In this document: positions 1 to 6,193 of the stretch, piece after piece | How the letters are laid out: every line of letters begins with the position of its first letter | Position numbering within the stretch: position 1 is the first letter of the stretch | Assembly (NCBI GenBank): GCA_023145595.1 | Contig: JAGLDM010000416.1 | Span: 1 to 6,806, forward strand | From: Flavobacteriaceae bacterium | GTDB lineage: Bacteria; Bacteroidota; Bacteroidia; Flavobacteriales; Flavobacteriaceae | Direction: 5' to 3' | DNA length: 6,806 nt | The notes under the pieces: model-generated | Seen by the model: only the letters and a program-made list of their open reading frames with translations | Told to the model about the DNA's origin: nothing | The model's database searches: none | Made by a program: the position numbers and the translations under genes

Positions 1-316
1 CTATCATTGTTTGAAATGCCATTTTGGAAGTAAATCGTTCGTCAATTCTTTCTACAGGAATTTTAGGATATTTGTTTTGTAATTTTTTCAAAAAAGGAGT
101 TATTAAAACTTCACTTTCACTAGGTTGGTTGTTCATTTGTTTTGGTTCACCAACCAAAAACAATTCAACATTTTCAGATTTTAAATAATTATCTAAAAAA
201 GTAAAAATCGTTTTTGTTTGGACTGTAGTTAATCCTGATGCAATAATTTGTAAGTCATCAGTAACAGCAATTCCTGTTCGTGCTTTTCCGAAATCAAATG
301 CTAAAATTCGTGCCAT
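1..316 (-). CDS. ruvX: RuvX/YqgF, putative pre-16S rRNA nuclease / Holliday junction resolvase-like protein (3' end cut by window edge)
   Basis: I translated this from the minus strand. The ATG is at 316-314 and the frame stays open for 105 codons to the window edge. The family has an RNase H-like fold. E. coli YqgF processes the 5' end of pre-16S rRNA, and the family is also annotated as a Holliday junction resolvase. Visible motifs are the N-terminal ILAFDFGKARTGIAVTD (residues 4-20, with the metal-binding Asp8), the central LFLVGEPKQMNNQPSE (52-67, catalytic Glu region) and RIDERFTSKMA (90-100). The usual length is about 135-140 residues, so roughly 30 C-terminal residues, including the last conserved Asp, lie outside the window. 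It is transcribed away from the CotH/dapD run. The start is set by the conserved MARILAFD opening. Family assignment is firm; the exact biochemical role in this organism is not shown. Confidence 0.95.
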   Translation of the reverse strand, partial: MARILAFDFGKARTGIAVTDDLQIIASGLTTVQTKTIFTFLDNYLKSENVELFLVGEPKQMNNQPSESEVLITPFLKKLQNKYPKIPVERIDERFTSKMAFQTMI

Positions 317-368
317 AAAAAATAGTTTGGGGTAAATTTACTATTAATAAATAAAAGGAATATTTATA

Positions 369-398
369 GGTGTATTATATTTCGGTGTATTATATTTG
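369..398. repeat. Two-copy 15-bp tandem direct repeat in the ruvX/cotH divergent intergenic region
   Basis: The 14-bp unit GGTGTATTATATTT occurs at 369-382 and again at 384-397. Each copy is followed by one base (C, then G), giving a 15-bp period. Only that last base differs between copies. The second copy ends in TATATTTG, a full match to the Bacteroidota -7 element; the first ends in TATATTTC. On the minus strand each copy contains TATAAT. The repeat could be a duplicated promoter element, a tandem regulator site, or a slippage duplication with no function. The repeat is directly visible; its role is unknown. Confidence 0.8.
391..398 (+). promoter_or_regulatory. Candidate Bacteroidota -7 promoter element for the CotH-dapD run
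   Basis: TATATTTG matches the published Bacteroidota housekeeping -7 consensus TAnnTTTG exactly. It lies in the divergent gap about 130 bp before the preferred CotH start. A convincing -33 TTG/TTTG box at the usual spacing is missing; the nearest is TTTA at 363-366. If this is used, transcription would start near position 404-406 and leave a 5' leader of about 125 nt that includes the palindrome at 418-434. Motif only, with no transcript evidence. Confidence 0.35.
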
Positions 399-417
399 TC
401 ATTCAAAAACAATTATG

Positions 418-434
418 AAAAACAAGTTGTTTTT
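418..434. repeat. Perfect 17-bp palindrome (8+1+8)
   Basis: AAAAACAAGTTGTTTTT reads as two 8-bp complementary arms around a single central G. The left arm AAAAACAA also occurs as a direct copy at 405-412. With a 1-base centre it cannot form a normal RNA hairpin loop without losing pairs, and it is all A/T except near the centre. It therefore fits a dimeric-regulator operator better than a terminator. It sits just downstream of the candidate -7 element. Because the DNA is so AT-rich, chance is a real alternative. Confidence 0.45.
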
Positions 435-518
435 TATTGTAAATGAGGTTGATGCGCTATCATTTAAGTCAAATAATTTAAAATTAAAAATTTCGATTTA
501 TGTTGGATTTTATCAAAA

Positions 519-525
519 AAGGAAG
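519..525 (+). promoter_or_regulatory. Weak Shine-Dalgarno-like sequence favouring the ATG at 530
   Basis: AAGGAAG ends 4 bases before the ATG at 530. No comparable purine-rich site precedes the alternative in-frame ATG at 500. Bacteroidota often initiate without a Shine-Dalgarno sequence, so this is supporting evidence only. The main argument for 530 is the signal peptide that begins there. Confidence 0.35.
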
Positions 526-529
526 AGAA

Positions 530-1732
530 ATGAGAATTAAAATAATAGGATTATCTATACTTGTTTTAATTGCCTCATGTACAACTGATGAGGGTGATTC
601 TAAATTGCCTCTTCAAGATTATAATACAGTTACAGTAGAGACTATCAATACCAATTTAAAGGTTGTAAATATAGTTGTTGATCAAGAAGAGTTTGATCAT
701 ATGTATGAAAATTATGAAGAGGATATTGAAATTGAAGCCTACTTTAATTTGTATAAAAACAACGTGCTTGAAATTGATAGTAAACTCGTTGAGTTACAGA
801 TAAAAGGATCTTATAGTACTAAGTTTCCTTTGAAATCATTGGGGATGAAATTTGATAACACATATAATAATGCTGAAAACAATTACAATTTGATAGATCC
901 AGACTTATTGCCATTTCATAATGTAGATGAGATTAAATCTTTTAGGTTACGAAATTCTGGAAATGATTTTGAGCTTACAATGGTAAAGGATATGAGTTAT
1001 ACTAAATTAGCTATTGATGCAGGTCTTAATATTGATGTGATGTATGCTGAACAAATGGTAGTGTTTGTAAATAATAGTTTTTTAGGGATTTTAAATTTTA
1101 GAACAGAAAAAAACGATAAAGGAGTTTCAAGATTGTATGGCGTAAGTAAAAATGATATTACTTTAGCTAAAATTGAACACCCTGGGATTTTAGTTAAAAA
1201 AGATGGTGATTTTGATAAAATTGATGCTTTTGAAAATGCTATTAAGCAAGGGGATTATAATTACATAGTTAGTGAAGTTGAAATTACAAATGTGATTGAT
1301 TATTTTATTTATGAATCATTTATTGGTAATGGTGATTGGCCAATAAACAATGTGTTGTTTTTTGCGATAGAAGACGGTCCTTTTAGATTTTTATTATATG
1401 ATTTAGATCTTGCAAGCCATGATTTAAGGAGATCTCCGATGAAATATATTTATAACAAAACTGCTAATTTGGGAACAGGTTTGTTTGATGTGTTATACAG
1501 TAATCCTGACTTTAAATTACAATATGACACAAGATGGAATGAATTAATGGAATCAGATTTATTAACGTCTCATAGATTTGATAATATTGTAAATACTTAT
1601 AAAGAGAATGTTGAAGTTGAAATGAAACTTCAAATTGATAAATATAAAAAACCAGAAACACTTACTAATTGGTACATTAATTTGGAGGAATTAAAAAATA
1701 AATTTAAAAGACGTGAGAATTACGTAAAATAA
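530..1732 (+). CDS. CotH kinase family lipoprotein
   Basis: This is a 400-residue protein from the ATG at 530. A longer in-frame ATG at 500 would add ten residues (MLDFIKKGRE) ahead of an otherwise standard signal peptide, so 530 is preferred. Residues 1-17 form a lipoprotein signal: basic MRIK, a hydrophobic run, then the lipobox LIASC with Cys17. The acidic TTDEGD that follows resembles Bacteroidota surface-export signals. The rest matches the CotH family (atypical protein kinases first known from Bacillus spore coats). Visible are IKGSYSTKFPLKS (91-103), FRLRNSGND (138-146), MVVFVNNSFLGILNFRTE (176-193), GDWPINN (268-274) and FRFLLYDLDLASHD (285-298). The Asp of GDWPINN and the DLD fit the family's catalytic and metal-binding positions. 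The stop is 12 bp before dapD, suggesting co-transcription. The substrate is unknown, and kinase activity is inferred from family only. Confidence 0.85.
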   Translation: MRIKIIGLSILVLIASCTTDEGDSKLPLQDYNTVTVETINTNLKVVNIVVDQEEFDHMYENYEEDIEIEAYFNLYKNNVLEIDSKLVELQIKGSYSTKFPLKSLGMKFDNTYNNAENNYNLIDPDLLPFHNVDEIKSFRLRNSGNDFELTMVKDMSYTKLAIDAGLNIDVMYAEQMVVFVNNSFLGILNFRTEKNDKGVSRLYGVSKNDITLAKIEHPGILVKKDGDFDKIDAFENAIKQGDYNYIVSEVEITNVIDYFIYESFIGNGDWPINNVLFFAIEDGPFRFLLYDLDLASHDLRRSPMKYIYNKTANLGTGLFDVLYSNPDFKLQYDTRWNELMESDLLTSHRFDNIVNTYKENVEVEMKLQIDKYKKPETLTNWYINLEELKNKFKRRENYVK

Positions 1733-1744
1733 GAAATAAACACA

Positions 1745-2560
1745 ATGACTGAAATACAACAAATTATAGAAAATGCTTGGGAAAATCGAGAATTATTGAA
1801 AGAAGAAGCAACACAAAATACGATTAGAGAAGTTGTAGATTTATTAGATAAAGGCGAATTGCGAGTTGCTGAACCGATTGAAGGTGGGTGGCAAGTGAAT
1901 GAATGGGTTAAGAAAGCAGTTGTAATGTATTTTCCAATTCAGGAAATGGAAACGATGGAAGTGGGTATTTTTGAATATCATGATAAAATTCCGTTGAAAA
2001 GAAATTATAAAGAAAGAGGAATTAGAGTAGTGCCAAATGCGGTTGCACGTCATGGAGCTTATATTTCTTCAGGTGTAATTTTAATGCCCAGTTATGTAAA
2101 TATTGGAGCGCATATAGAAGAAGGAACCATGGTAGATACTTGGGCAACTGTTGGTAGTTGTGCTCAGATTGGTAAAAACGTACATTTAAGTGGTGGTGTA
2201 GGAATCGGCGGAGTGTTAGAGCCATTACAAGCTGCACCAGTAATAATAGAAGATAATGTTTTTGTAGGGTCAAGATGTATTGTTGTTGAAGGAGTTCATG
2301 TGGAAAAAGAAGCCGTTCTTGGAGCAGGAGTTGTTTTGACAATGAGTACTAAGATTATTGACGTTACAGGAGACGAGCCTGTTGAAATAAAAGGAAGAGT
2401 ACCAGCAAGATCAGTGGTGATTCCAGGATCATACCCTAAGAAATTTAAAGCGGGAACTTATAATGTGCCTTGTGCAATTATCATAGGTCAGCGAAAAGAA
2501 AGTACCAATAAAAAAACATCATTGAATGATGCGTTACGTGAGAATAATGTAGCGGTCTAA
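1745..2560 (+). CDS. dapD: 2,3,4,5-tetrahydropyridine-2,6-dicarboxylate N-succinyltransferase
   Basis: DapD transfers succinyl from succinyl-CoA to tetrahydrodipicolinate in the succinylase branch of the diaminopimelate/lysine pathway, in the cytoplasm. The 271-residue length is normal for the family. The N-terminal helical domain (about 1-95) includes LLDKGELRVAEP and the WVKKAVVMYF segment. A left-handed beta-helix of hexapeptide repeats follows. The segment from MPSYVNIGA (114-122) through EEGTMVDTWATVGSCAQIG (125-143), NVHLSGGVGIGGVLEPLQA (145-163) and IIEDN (167-171) is nearly the same as my recollection of E. coli DapD. Asp131 and Glu182 appear to match residues proposed as catalytic in E. 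coli; this was aligned by eye. The C-terminal GRVPARSVVIPGS (217-229) is also typical. No Shine-Dalgarno sequence is visible. It sits 12 bp after the CotH gene and 9 bp before the DUF616 gene, so it is probably in the same transcript. The gene looks intact. Confidence 0.97.
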   Translation: MTEIQQIIENAWENRELLKEEATQNTIREVVDLLDKGELRVAEPIEGGWQVNEWVKKAVVMYFPIQEMETMEVGIFEYHDKIPLKRNYKERGIRVVPNAVARHGAYISSGVILMPSYVNIGAHIEEGTMVDTWATVGSCAQIGKNVHLSGGVGIGGVLEPLQAAPVIIEDNVFVGSRCIVVEGVHVEKEAVLGAGVVLTMSTKIIDVTGDEPVEIKGRVPARSVVIPGSYPKKFKAGTYNVPCAIIIGQRKESTNKKTSLNDALRENNVAV

Positions 2561-2569
2561 AGCAAGCCT

Positions 2570-3319
2570 ATGAGTAAGGTTGTAATCTATACCAGTACTT
2601 TTGGAAAGAATCACGGAGTTGTTCCTCAAAAAAAAATGGCGGGGGTAGATTTTATTTGTTTTACTGATGATGTCTCTAAAGTTGAAGGTGCATGGACTCC
2701 CGTGCTTTTAAAAAATGACGAATTAGATAGTAATCATCTAAGAAATAGGCATTCAAAACTTTTACCACATTTATATTTTAAGGAATATGAAATAAGTATT
2801 TATATTGATTCAAATTACCTAATTATTGGTGATGTTTTAAAACTTATTGCTGAATTGAAAGACTTTAAAATGGCTATTTTTGATCACAATCAGGCTGATG
2901 ATGCTAGAGATTGTATTTATGATGAGTATGATGCAATTTTAGAGTTAGGTAAAAAGGAAAGGGCTTATAAGGATGATCCAAAAATAATGAAAGAACAACT
3001 TGATTTTTTTAGAGATCAAAAGTATCCCAAAAATAACGGACTTATTTTTGCGGCTGTTTTAATTAGGAGGCATAATGATAAAGAAGTTATTAAAATGATG
3101 GAAGATTGGTGGAATATAGTGTCAAGTAAAAGCAAGAGAGACCAATTAAGTTTTGATTACATTGCTTGGAAAAATAATTTTAAGCCAATTATATTAGAAG
3201 GTGATTTAAGAAAAGGAAATCCGTATTTTTATTATTTAGCAAATGCAAGAAGGAGTTATACAAAAAAAATAATCCTATATAAAATATTTCGTTTTTTTGG
3301 TTTTAAAATGCATCAATAA
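2570..3319 (+). CDS. DUF616/TOD1-like putative glycosyltransferase
   Basis: This 249-residue soluble protein has no signal peptide or clear membrane segment. It matches the DUF616 family (TOD1/MUCI70-like, GT-A-type fold) by several linked motifs: the opening VVIYTSTFGKNHGV (4-17), DFICFTDD (27-34), RNRHSKLLPHLYF (58-70), SIYIDSNYLIIGD (76-88, with the D-S-N in the place of a GT-A DxD), DARDCIYDEYDAI (111-123), FFRDQKYPKNNGLIFAAVLIRRHN (146-169) and WWNIVSSKSKRDQLSFDYIAWK (180-201). The Arg-Asp-Gln-Leu-Ser block is a strong family mark. The C-terminus is short and basic (RRSYTKKIILYKIFRFFGFK), which may hold it to the inner membrane surface. It starts 9 bp after dapD. Its neighbours suggest a role in lipopolysaccharide or capsule glycan assembly. 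Donor and acceptor cannot be read from the sequence. Family assignment is from motif memory. Confidence 0.8.
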   Translation: MSKVVIYTSTFGKNHGVVPQKKMAGVDFICFTDDVSKVEGAWTPVLLKNDELDSNHLRNRHSKLLPHLYFKEYEISIYIDSNYLIIGDVLKLIAELKDFKMAIFDHNQADDARDCIYDEYDAILELGKKERAYKDDPKIMKEQLDFFRDQKYPKNNGLIFAAVLIRRHNDKEVIKMMEDWWNIVSSKSKRDQLSFDYIAWKNNFKPIILEGDLRKGNPYFYYLANARRSYTKKIILYKIFRFFGFKMHQ

Positions 3320-3339
3320 AATCAAACTCTATATGTTTT

Positions 3340-3374
3340 TTAACTATAAAAAGGTGCATGTTATTTTTTGTTAA
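3340..3374. repeat. Imperfect AT-rich inverted repeat between the DUF616 gene and the GT9-GT2 gene
   Basis: The outer arms TTAAC (3340-3344) and GTTAA (3370-3374) are complementary. The inner arms (3345-3352 against 3362-3369) pair at about five of eight positions around a 9-base loop. It sits 21 bp after the DUF616 stop, in the only sizeable gap (93 bp) on the plus strand. It could be a weak terminator or attenuator, but the stem has almost no G/C pairs. No clear promoter was found in the gap; TAAAATTG at 3385-3392 is one mismatch from the -7 consensus but lacks a properly spaced -33 box. Low confidence. Confidence 0.2.
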
Positions 3375-3412
3375 CCTCATTAATAAAATTGTTTTATACG
3401 AAGTTAGTTTTT

Positions 3413-5266
3413 ATGAGAATTTTAGTCATACAACAAAAAATGATAGGTGATGTGTTGGTGAGTTCTATATTGTGTGAAAACTTAAAGAAAGCATACCCCA
3501 ATTCACAGGTAGATTATATGATATATGAATCTACGGCTGCTGTTCTTGAAGGGAATCCTTTTATTGATAATTTAATTTTATTCACTAAAACACATCGAAA
3601 CAACAAAAGGTCTTTTTATAAACTTATTAAACAATTAAACAGGAATGATTATGATGTTGTAATTGATGCATATTCTAAATTAGAAAGTTGGATTCCTGTT
3701 TTCTTTTTAAATGCTCCTGTTAAAATTTCTTATCAAAAGTCTGGGCGTAAATTTTTATACACTCATTCAATTAAACTTTTGGAAGAACCAACATCTAATA
3801 TTGGATTGATTATTGAAAGACGCCTGTCATTACTTTCTCCGTTAAGATTACCTATTTCATTAGATAGCAAACCTAAATTATACTTGTCTAATGATGAAAA
3901 GGCTTTTGCTGATTCTAAATTTGAACAATTCGGAATAGACAAAAATAAAAAGACGGTTATGATGTCTATTATAGGGAGTAGTATTGATAAAACTTACCCT
4001 TTAACCAACATGTCAAAAGTTATTGATTTTGTTGTTGAAAAGTTGAATTGCAATATCTTATTCAATTATATTCCGAATCAATTAAATGACGCTCAAATTA
4101 TATTTGATGCTTGTAGGGAACAAACGCAAAAGAATGTTTTTTTTGATTTGCTAGGTGGGAATTTAAGGGAATTCATTGCCATTATGAATCATTGCGATAT
4201 GATTATTGGAAATGATGGCGGTGCAATTAATATGGCAAAAGCACTGGATAAGCCTTCTTTTATAATTTTTTCTCCATGGATAGAAAAACAAATGTGGGCA
4301 ACTTTTGAAGATGGGAAATTTCATAAGTCGGTTCATTTAAAAGATTATAATCCCGAATTGTTTAGAGATAAATCACAGAAAGAATTAAAGAGTGAATCAT
4401 TAAATCTTTACAGTAAATTTGATTTTAGTTATTTTAAACAAGAATTAAATAATTTCTTGGAATATCACAATGTTAAACAGCAGATCCCCAAATACAAAAA
4501 AACAGTTTCTTCTACCTCTGAAAAATTGACAGTATTGGTAATTACCTTTAATGAAATAGGTAATATAGATGAGTTAATCGAGTCAATCTCATTTGCAGAT
4601 GAAATTATAGTTGTAGATTCATTTAGTACTGATGGAACTTTCGAAGCGCTCCAAAAACAGGAAAAGGTGAAGGTGGTTCAGCGGAAATTTATAAATTTTT
4701 CTAATCAACGAAACTATGCCGCTTCTTTAGCAAGCAATAAATGGGTTTTATTTGTAGACGCCGATGAGCGGATTCCTAATGCTTTGCAAATAGAAGTTTT
4801 GGATAATATAAATAATCCTAAAAACACTAAAATTTTTGGAATGTATCGCGAAATGTATTTTAATGGAGGTTTGTTAAAATATGGAGGGTATCAAACAGAA
4901 AAAGTATATAGACTTTACCATACTGATTTTACGAAATACAATTCGAATAAACTAGTACATGAAGTGTTAGAATTAAAATCAAAACCCAAATTATTAAAAA
5001 ACAAGATTATACATTATTCGTATATCAGTGATGATAATTATAAGAAAAAATTAGAACTTTATGCTCGTTTACAAGCCAAAGAATTGAAACAAAAAGGTAA
5101 GAAGGCGTATTTGTTTTTATCAGTTGTTAAACCGGCATATCGCTTTATTCACTTGTGGTTTGTTCGATTTGGTTTTTTAGATGGAAAAAGAGGATTTAAA
5201 ATGGCTAAGTTGAGTGCTTATGGAGTGAAACAGCGTTACAAAGAATTAAAGAAGCTTGTGAGTTAA
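3413..5266 (+). CDS. Two-domain glycosyltransferase: GT9 heptosyltransferase-like fused to GT2 WaaE/KdtX-like
   Basis: This is a 617-residue protein from the ATG at 3413. The frame can be read upstream to a TTG at 3368, but family homology begins at MRILVIQQKMIGDVL, so the ATG is preferred. Residues 1 to about 350 are GT9 (ADP-heptose:LPS heptosyltransferase type). Visible are GDVLVSS at 12-18, with Asp13 in the place of the WaaC catalytic Asp, the GNPFIDNLILF segment, and GNDGGAINMAKALDKPSF (266-283) in the donor-site region. A polar linker (about 351-370) follows. Residues 371-617 are a GT2 domain like the LPS core glucosyltransferase WaaE/KdtX: LVITFNE (375-381), DEIIVVDSFSTDGT (396-409), the DxD FVDADER (447-453), VHEVLE (515-520) and the family C-terminus PAYRFIHLWFVRFGFLDG (574-591). 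Each half has about the length of a stand-alone enzyme. It likely adds two successive sugars to the LPS core at the inner membrane. Sugar identity is unproven. Confidence 0.88.
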   Translation: MRILVIQQKMIGDVLVSSILCENLKKAYPNSQVDYMIYESTAAVLEGNPFIDNLILFTKTHRNNKRSFYKLIKQLNRNDYDVVIDAYSKLESWIPVFFLNAPVKISYQKSGRKFLYTHSIKLLEEPTSNIGLIIERRLSLLSPLRLPISLDSKPKLYLSNDEKAFADSKFEQFGIDKNKKTVMMSIIGSSIDKTYPLTNMSKVIDFVVEKLNCNILFNYIPNQLNDAQIIFDACREQTQKNVFFDLLGGNLREFIAIMNHCDMIIGNDGGAINMAKALDKPSFIIFSPWIEKQMWATFEDGKFHKSVHLKDYNPELFRDKSQKELKSESLNLYSKFDFSYFKQELNNFLEYHNVKQQIPKYKKTVSSTSEKLTVLVITFNEIGNIDELIESISFADEIIVVDSFSTDGTFEALQKQEKVKVVQRKFINFSNQRNYAASLASNKWVLFVDADERIPNALQIEVLDNINNPKNTKIFGMYREMYFNGGLLKYGGYQTEKVYRLYHTDFTKYNSNKLVHEVLELKSKPKLLKNKIIHYSYISDDNYKKKLELYARLQAKELKQKGKKAYLFLSVVKPAYRFIHLWFVRFGFLDGKRGFKMAKLSAYGVKQRYKELKKLVS

Positions 5267-5278
5267 AAAACGAACAAA

Positions 5279-6193
5279 CTATTTAATGATTCGTATTTTT
5301 TGATCATGTTTTAAAGAACTACCAGAATAAGAGCCTTTTATAATAACAATAAACAACTCAAAGTGCCTGAATTTAAAGAGTGCTTTAAAAAACCATTTAG
5401 TAGCAAAATAAAAACGTATAATATTGTATTTTAAATAATTGTGATTTTTTCGTAGTGTATATAGTCTAGATAAGTTTCTCTCTTTTTTTATTTTGTAGTT
5501 TTGTTTTGTACTGGCTCCTTCTAAATGAACATAAGAAGTAGTTGGATTCAAATAAGAGGAATATCCAATCTTCTTAAGCCTATAGCAAAGATCCATTTCT
5601 TCATAATAAAAAAAGATATTGGTGTCAAAGCCTCTAATTAATGAAAAAGCCTCTGCTTTAAAAAACATAAAGGAACCCAAAATTAAATCAACCTGAAAAA
5701 TAGAATTATATTTCATTTTTTTTCTTAAAGCTACTTTAGATGTTATTTCTACCATTTTGGTTCCGAAAAGTAATTTTCTAATTCCATGAAAATGATCAAA
5801 CGAGTAGGTGGGGTTTAATTCCTTATCAAGAATCTGTGGACTAACAACTCCAACAGTCGGGTTTTCTTCCATAAAAGGGATTAAATTTGAAAAGCAATTT
5901 TCAATAAAAAGAACATCACTGTTAATAAACGCAAGGTATTTTCCTGTTGCTTGCTGAACACCTAACATATTTCCTCCTCCAAAGCCTAAATTTATATTAC
6001 TTTCTATAAGTTTTAAATCATAAGGCAAGAGCAATCTTTTTAAGTTTTTGAAATCATCTATTTCAGAACAATTATCAACAATAATAATCTCGTATGAAAT
6101 TGTAGGCGGAGTATGTTGTATAACAGAATCTACAAAATCTTTTGTTAATTGACTATTGTTGTAATTGATGGTTATAATTGATACCTCTAACAT
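5279..6193 (-). CDS. GT2 family glycosyltransferase, rhamnosyltransferase (WbbL)-like
   Basis: This is a complete 304-residue GT-A enzyme. Motifs in order are VSIITINYNN (4-13), YEIIIVDNCSE (34-44, nucleotide binding), NLGFGGGNMLG (68-78, typical of the WbbL-like subgroup), YLAFINSDV (86-94, NSD in the DxD position), NPTVGVVSPQILD (111-123), LGSFMFFKAEAF (172-183), and GFDTNIFFYYEEMDLCYRLKKIGY (188-211) with the acidic EEMD expected to include the catalytic base. The C-terminal 50 residues are rich in aromatic and basic residues (IIRFYFATKWFFKALFKF, then ELFIVIIKG), suggesting membrane-surface attachment rather than a true transmembrane span. Its start overlaps the end of the upstream paralog by 7 nt, so translational coupling is likely. 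Its stop is 12 bp from the stop of the convergent GT9-GT2 gene. It probably transfers rhamnose or another deoxysugar onto a surface glycan; the sugar is inferred from family only. Confidence 0.9.
   Translation of the reverse strand: MLEVSIITINYNNSQLTKDFVDSVIQHTPPTISYEIIIVDNCSEIDDFKNLKRLLLPYDLKLIESNINLGFGGGNMLGVQQATGKYLAFINSDVLFIENCFSNLIPFMEENPTVGVVSPQILDKELNPTYSFDHFHGIRKLLFGTKMVEITSKVALRKKMKYNSIFQVDLILGSFMFFKAEAFSLIRGFDTNIFFYYEEMDLCYRLKKIGYSSYLNPTTSYVHLEGASTKQNYKIKKERNLSRLYTLRKNHNYLKYNIIRFYFATKWFFKALFKFRHFELFIVIIKGSYSGSSLKHDQKIRIIK

Noticed and set aside
369..398. CRISPR-like repeat
   Set aside because: There are only two 14-bp copies separated by one base, with no spacers and no cas genes. 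This is a simple tandem duplication.
317..400. Defined promoter for ruvX on the minus strand
   Set aside because: TATAAT occurs twice and TAAATTTA once on the minus strand, but none is a full TAnnTTTG match with a well-spaced -33 box. In DNA this AT-rich these are expected by chance.
418..434. Rho-independent terminator
   Set aside because: The palindrome has a single-base centre and A/T-rich arms, so it lacks the GC stem and loop of a terminator. It also lies upstream of a gene rather than after one.
415..540. 41-codon plus-strand open frame starting MKNKLFFIVNE
   Set aside because: The start looks signal-like, but the rest is a low-complexity AT-rich translation. It runs over the CotH start in another frame and contains the palindrome. 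There is no evidence that it is coding or a frameshifted part of CotH.
1844..2053. 69-codon minus-strand open frame within dapD
   Set aside because: It is antisense to a highly conserved dapD segment. The composition (rich in Phe, His and Asn) is typical of a shadow frame, and no family motif is visible.
2022..2342. 106-codon minus-strand open frame within dapD
   Set aside because: It is a Leu/His/Gln-rich low-complexity product arising from the reverse complement of the DapD beta-helix repeats, with no recognisable domain.
3368..3412. N-terminal extension of the GT9-GT2 protein from a TTG start
   Set aside because: The 15 added residues lack family similarity. GT9 proteins begin at the MRILVIQQ-type strand, so the ATG at 3413 is preferred.
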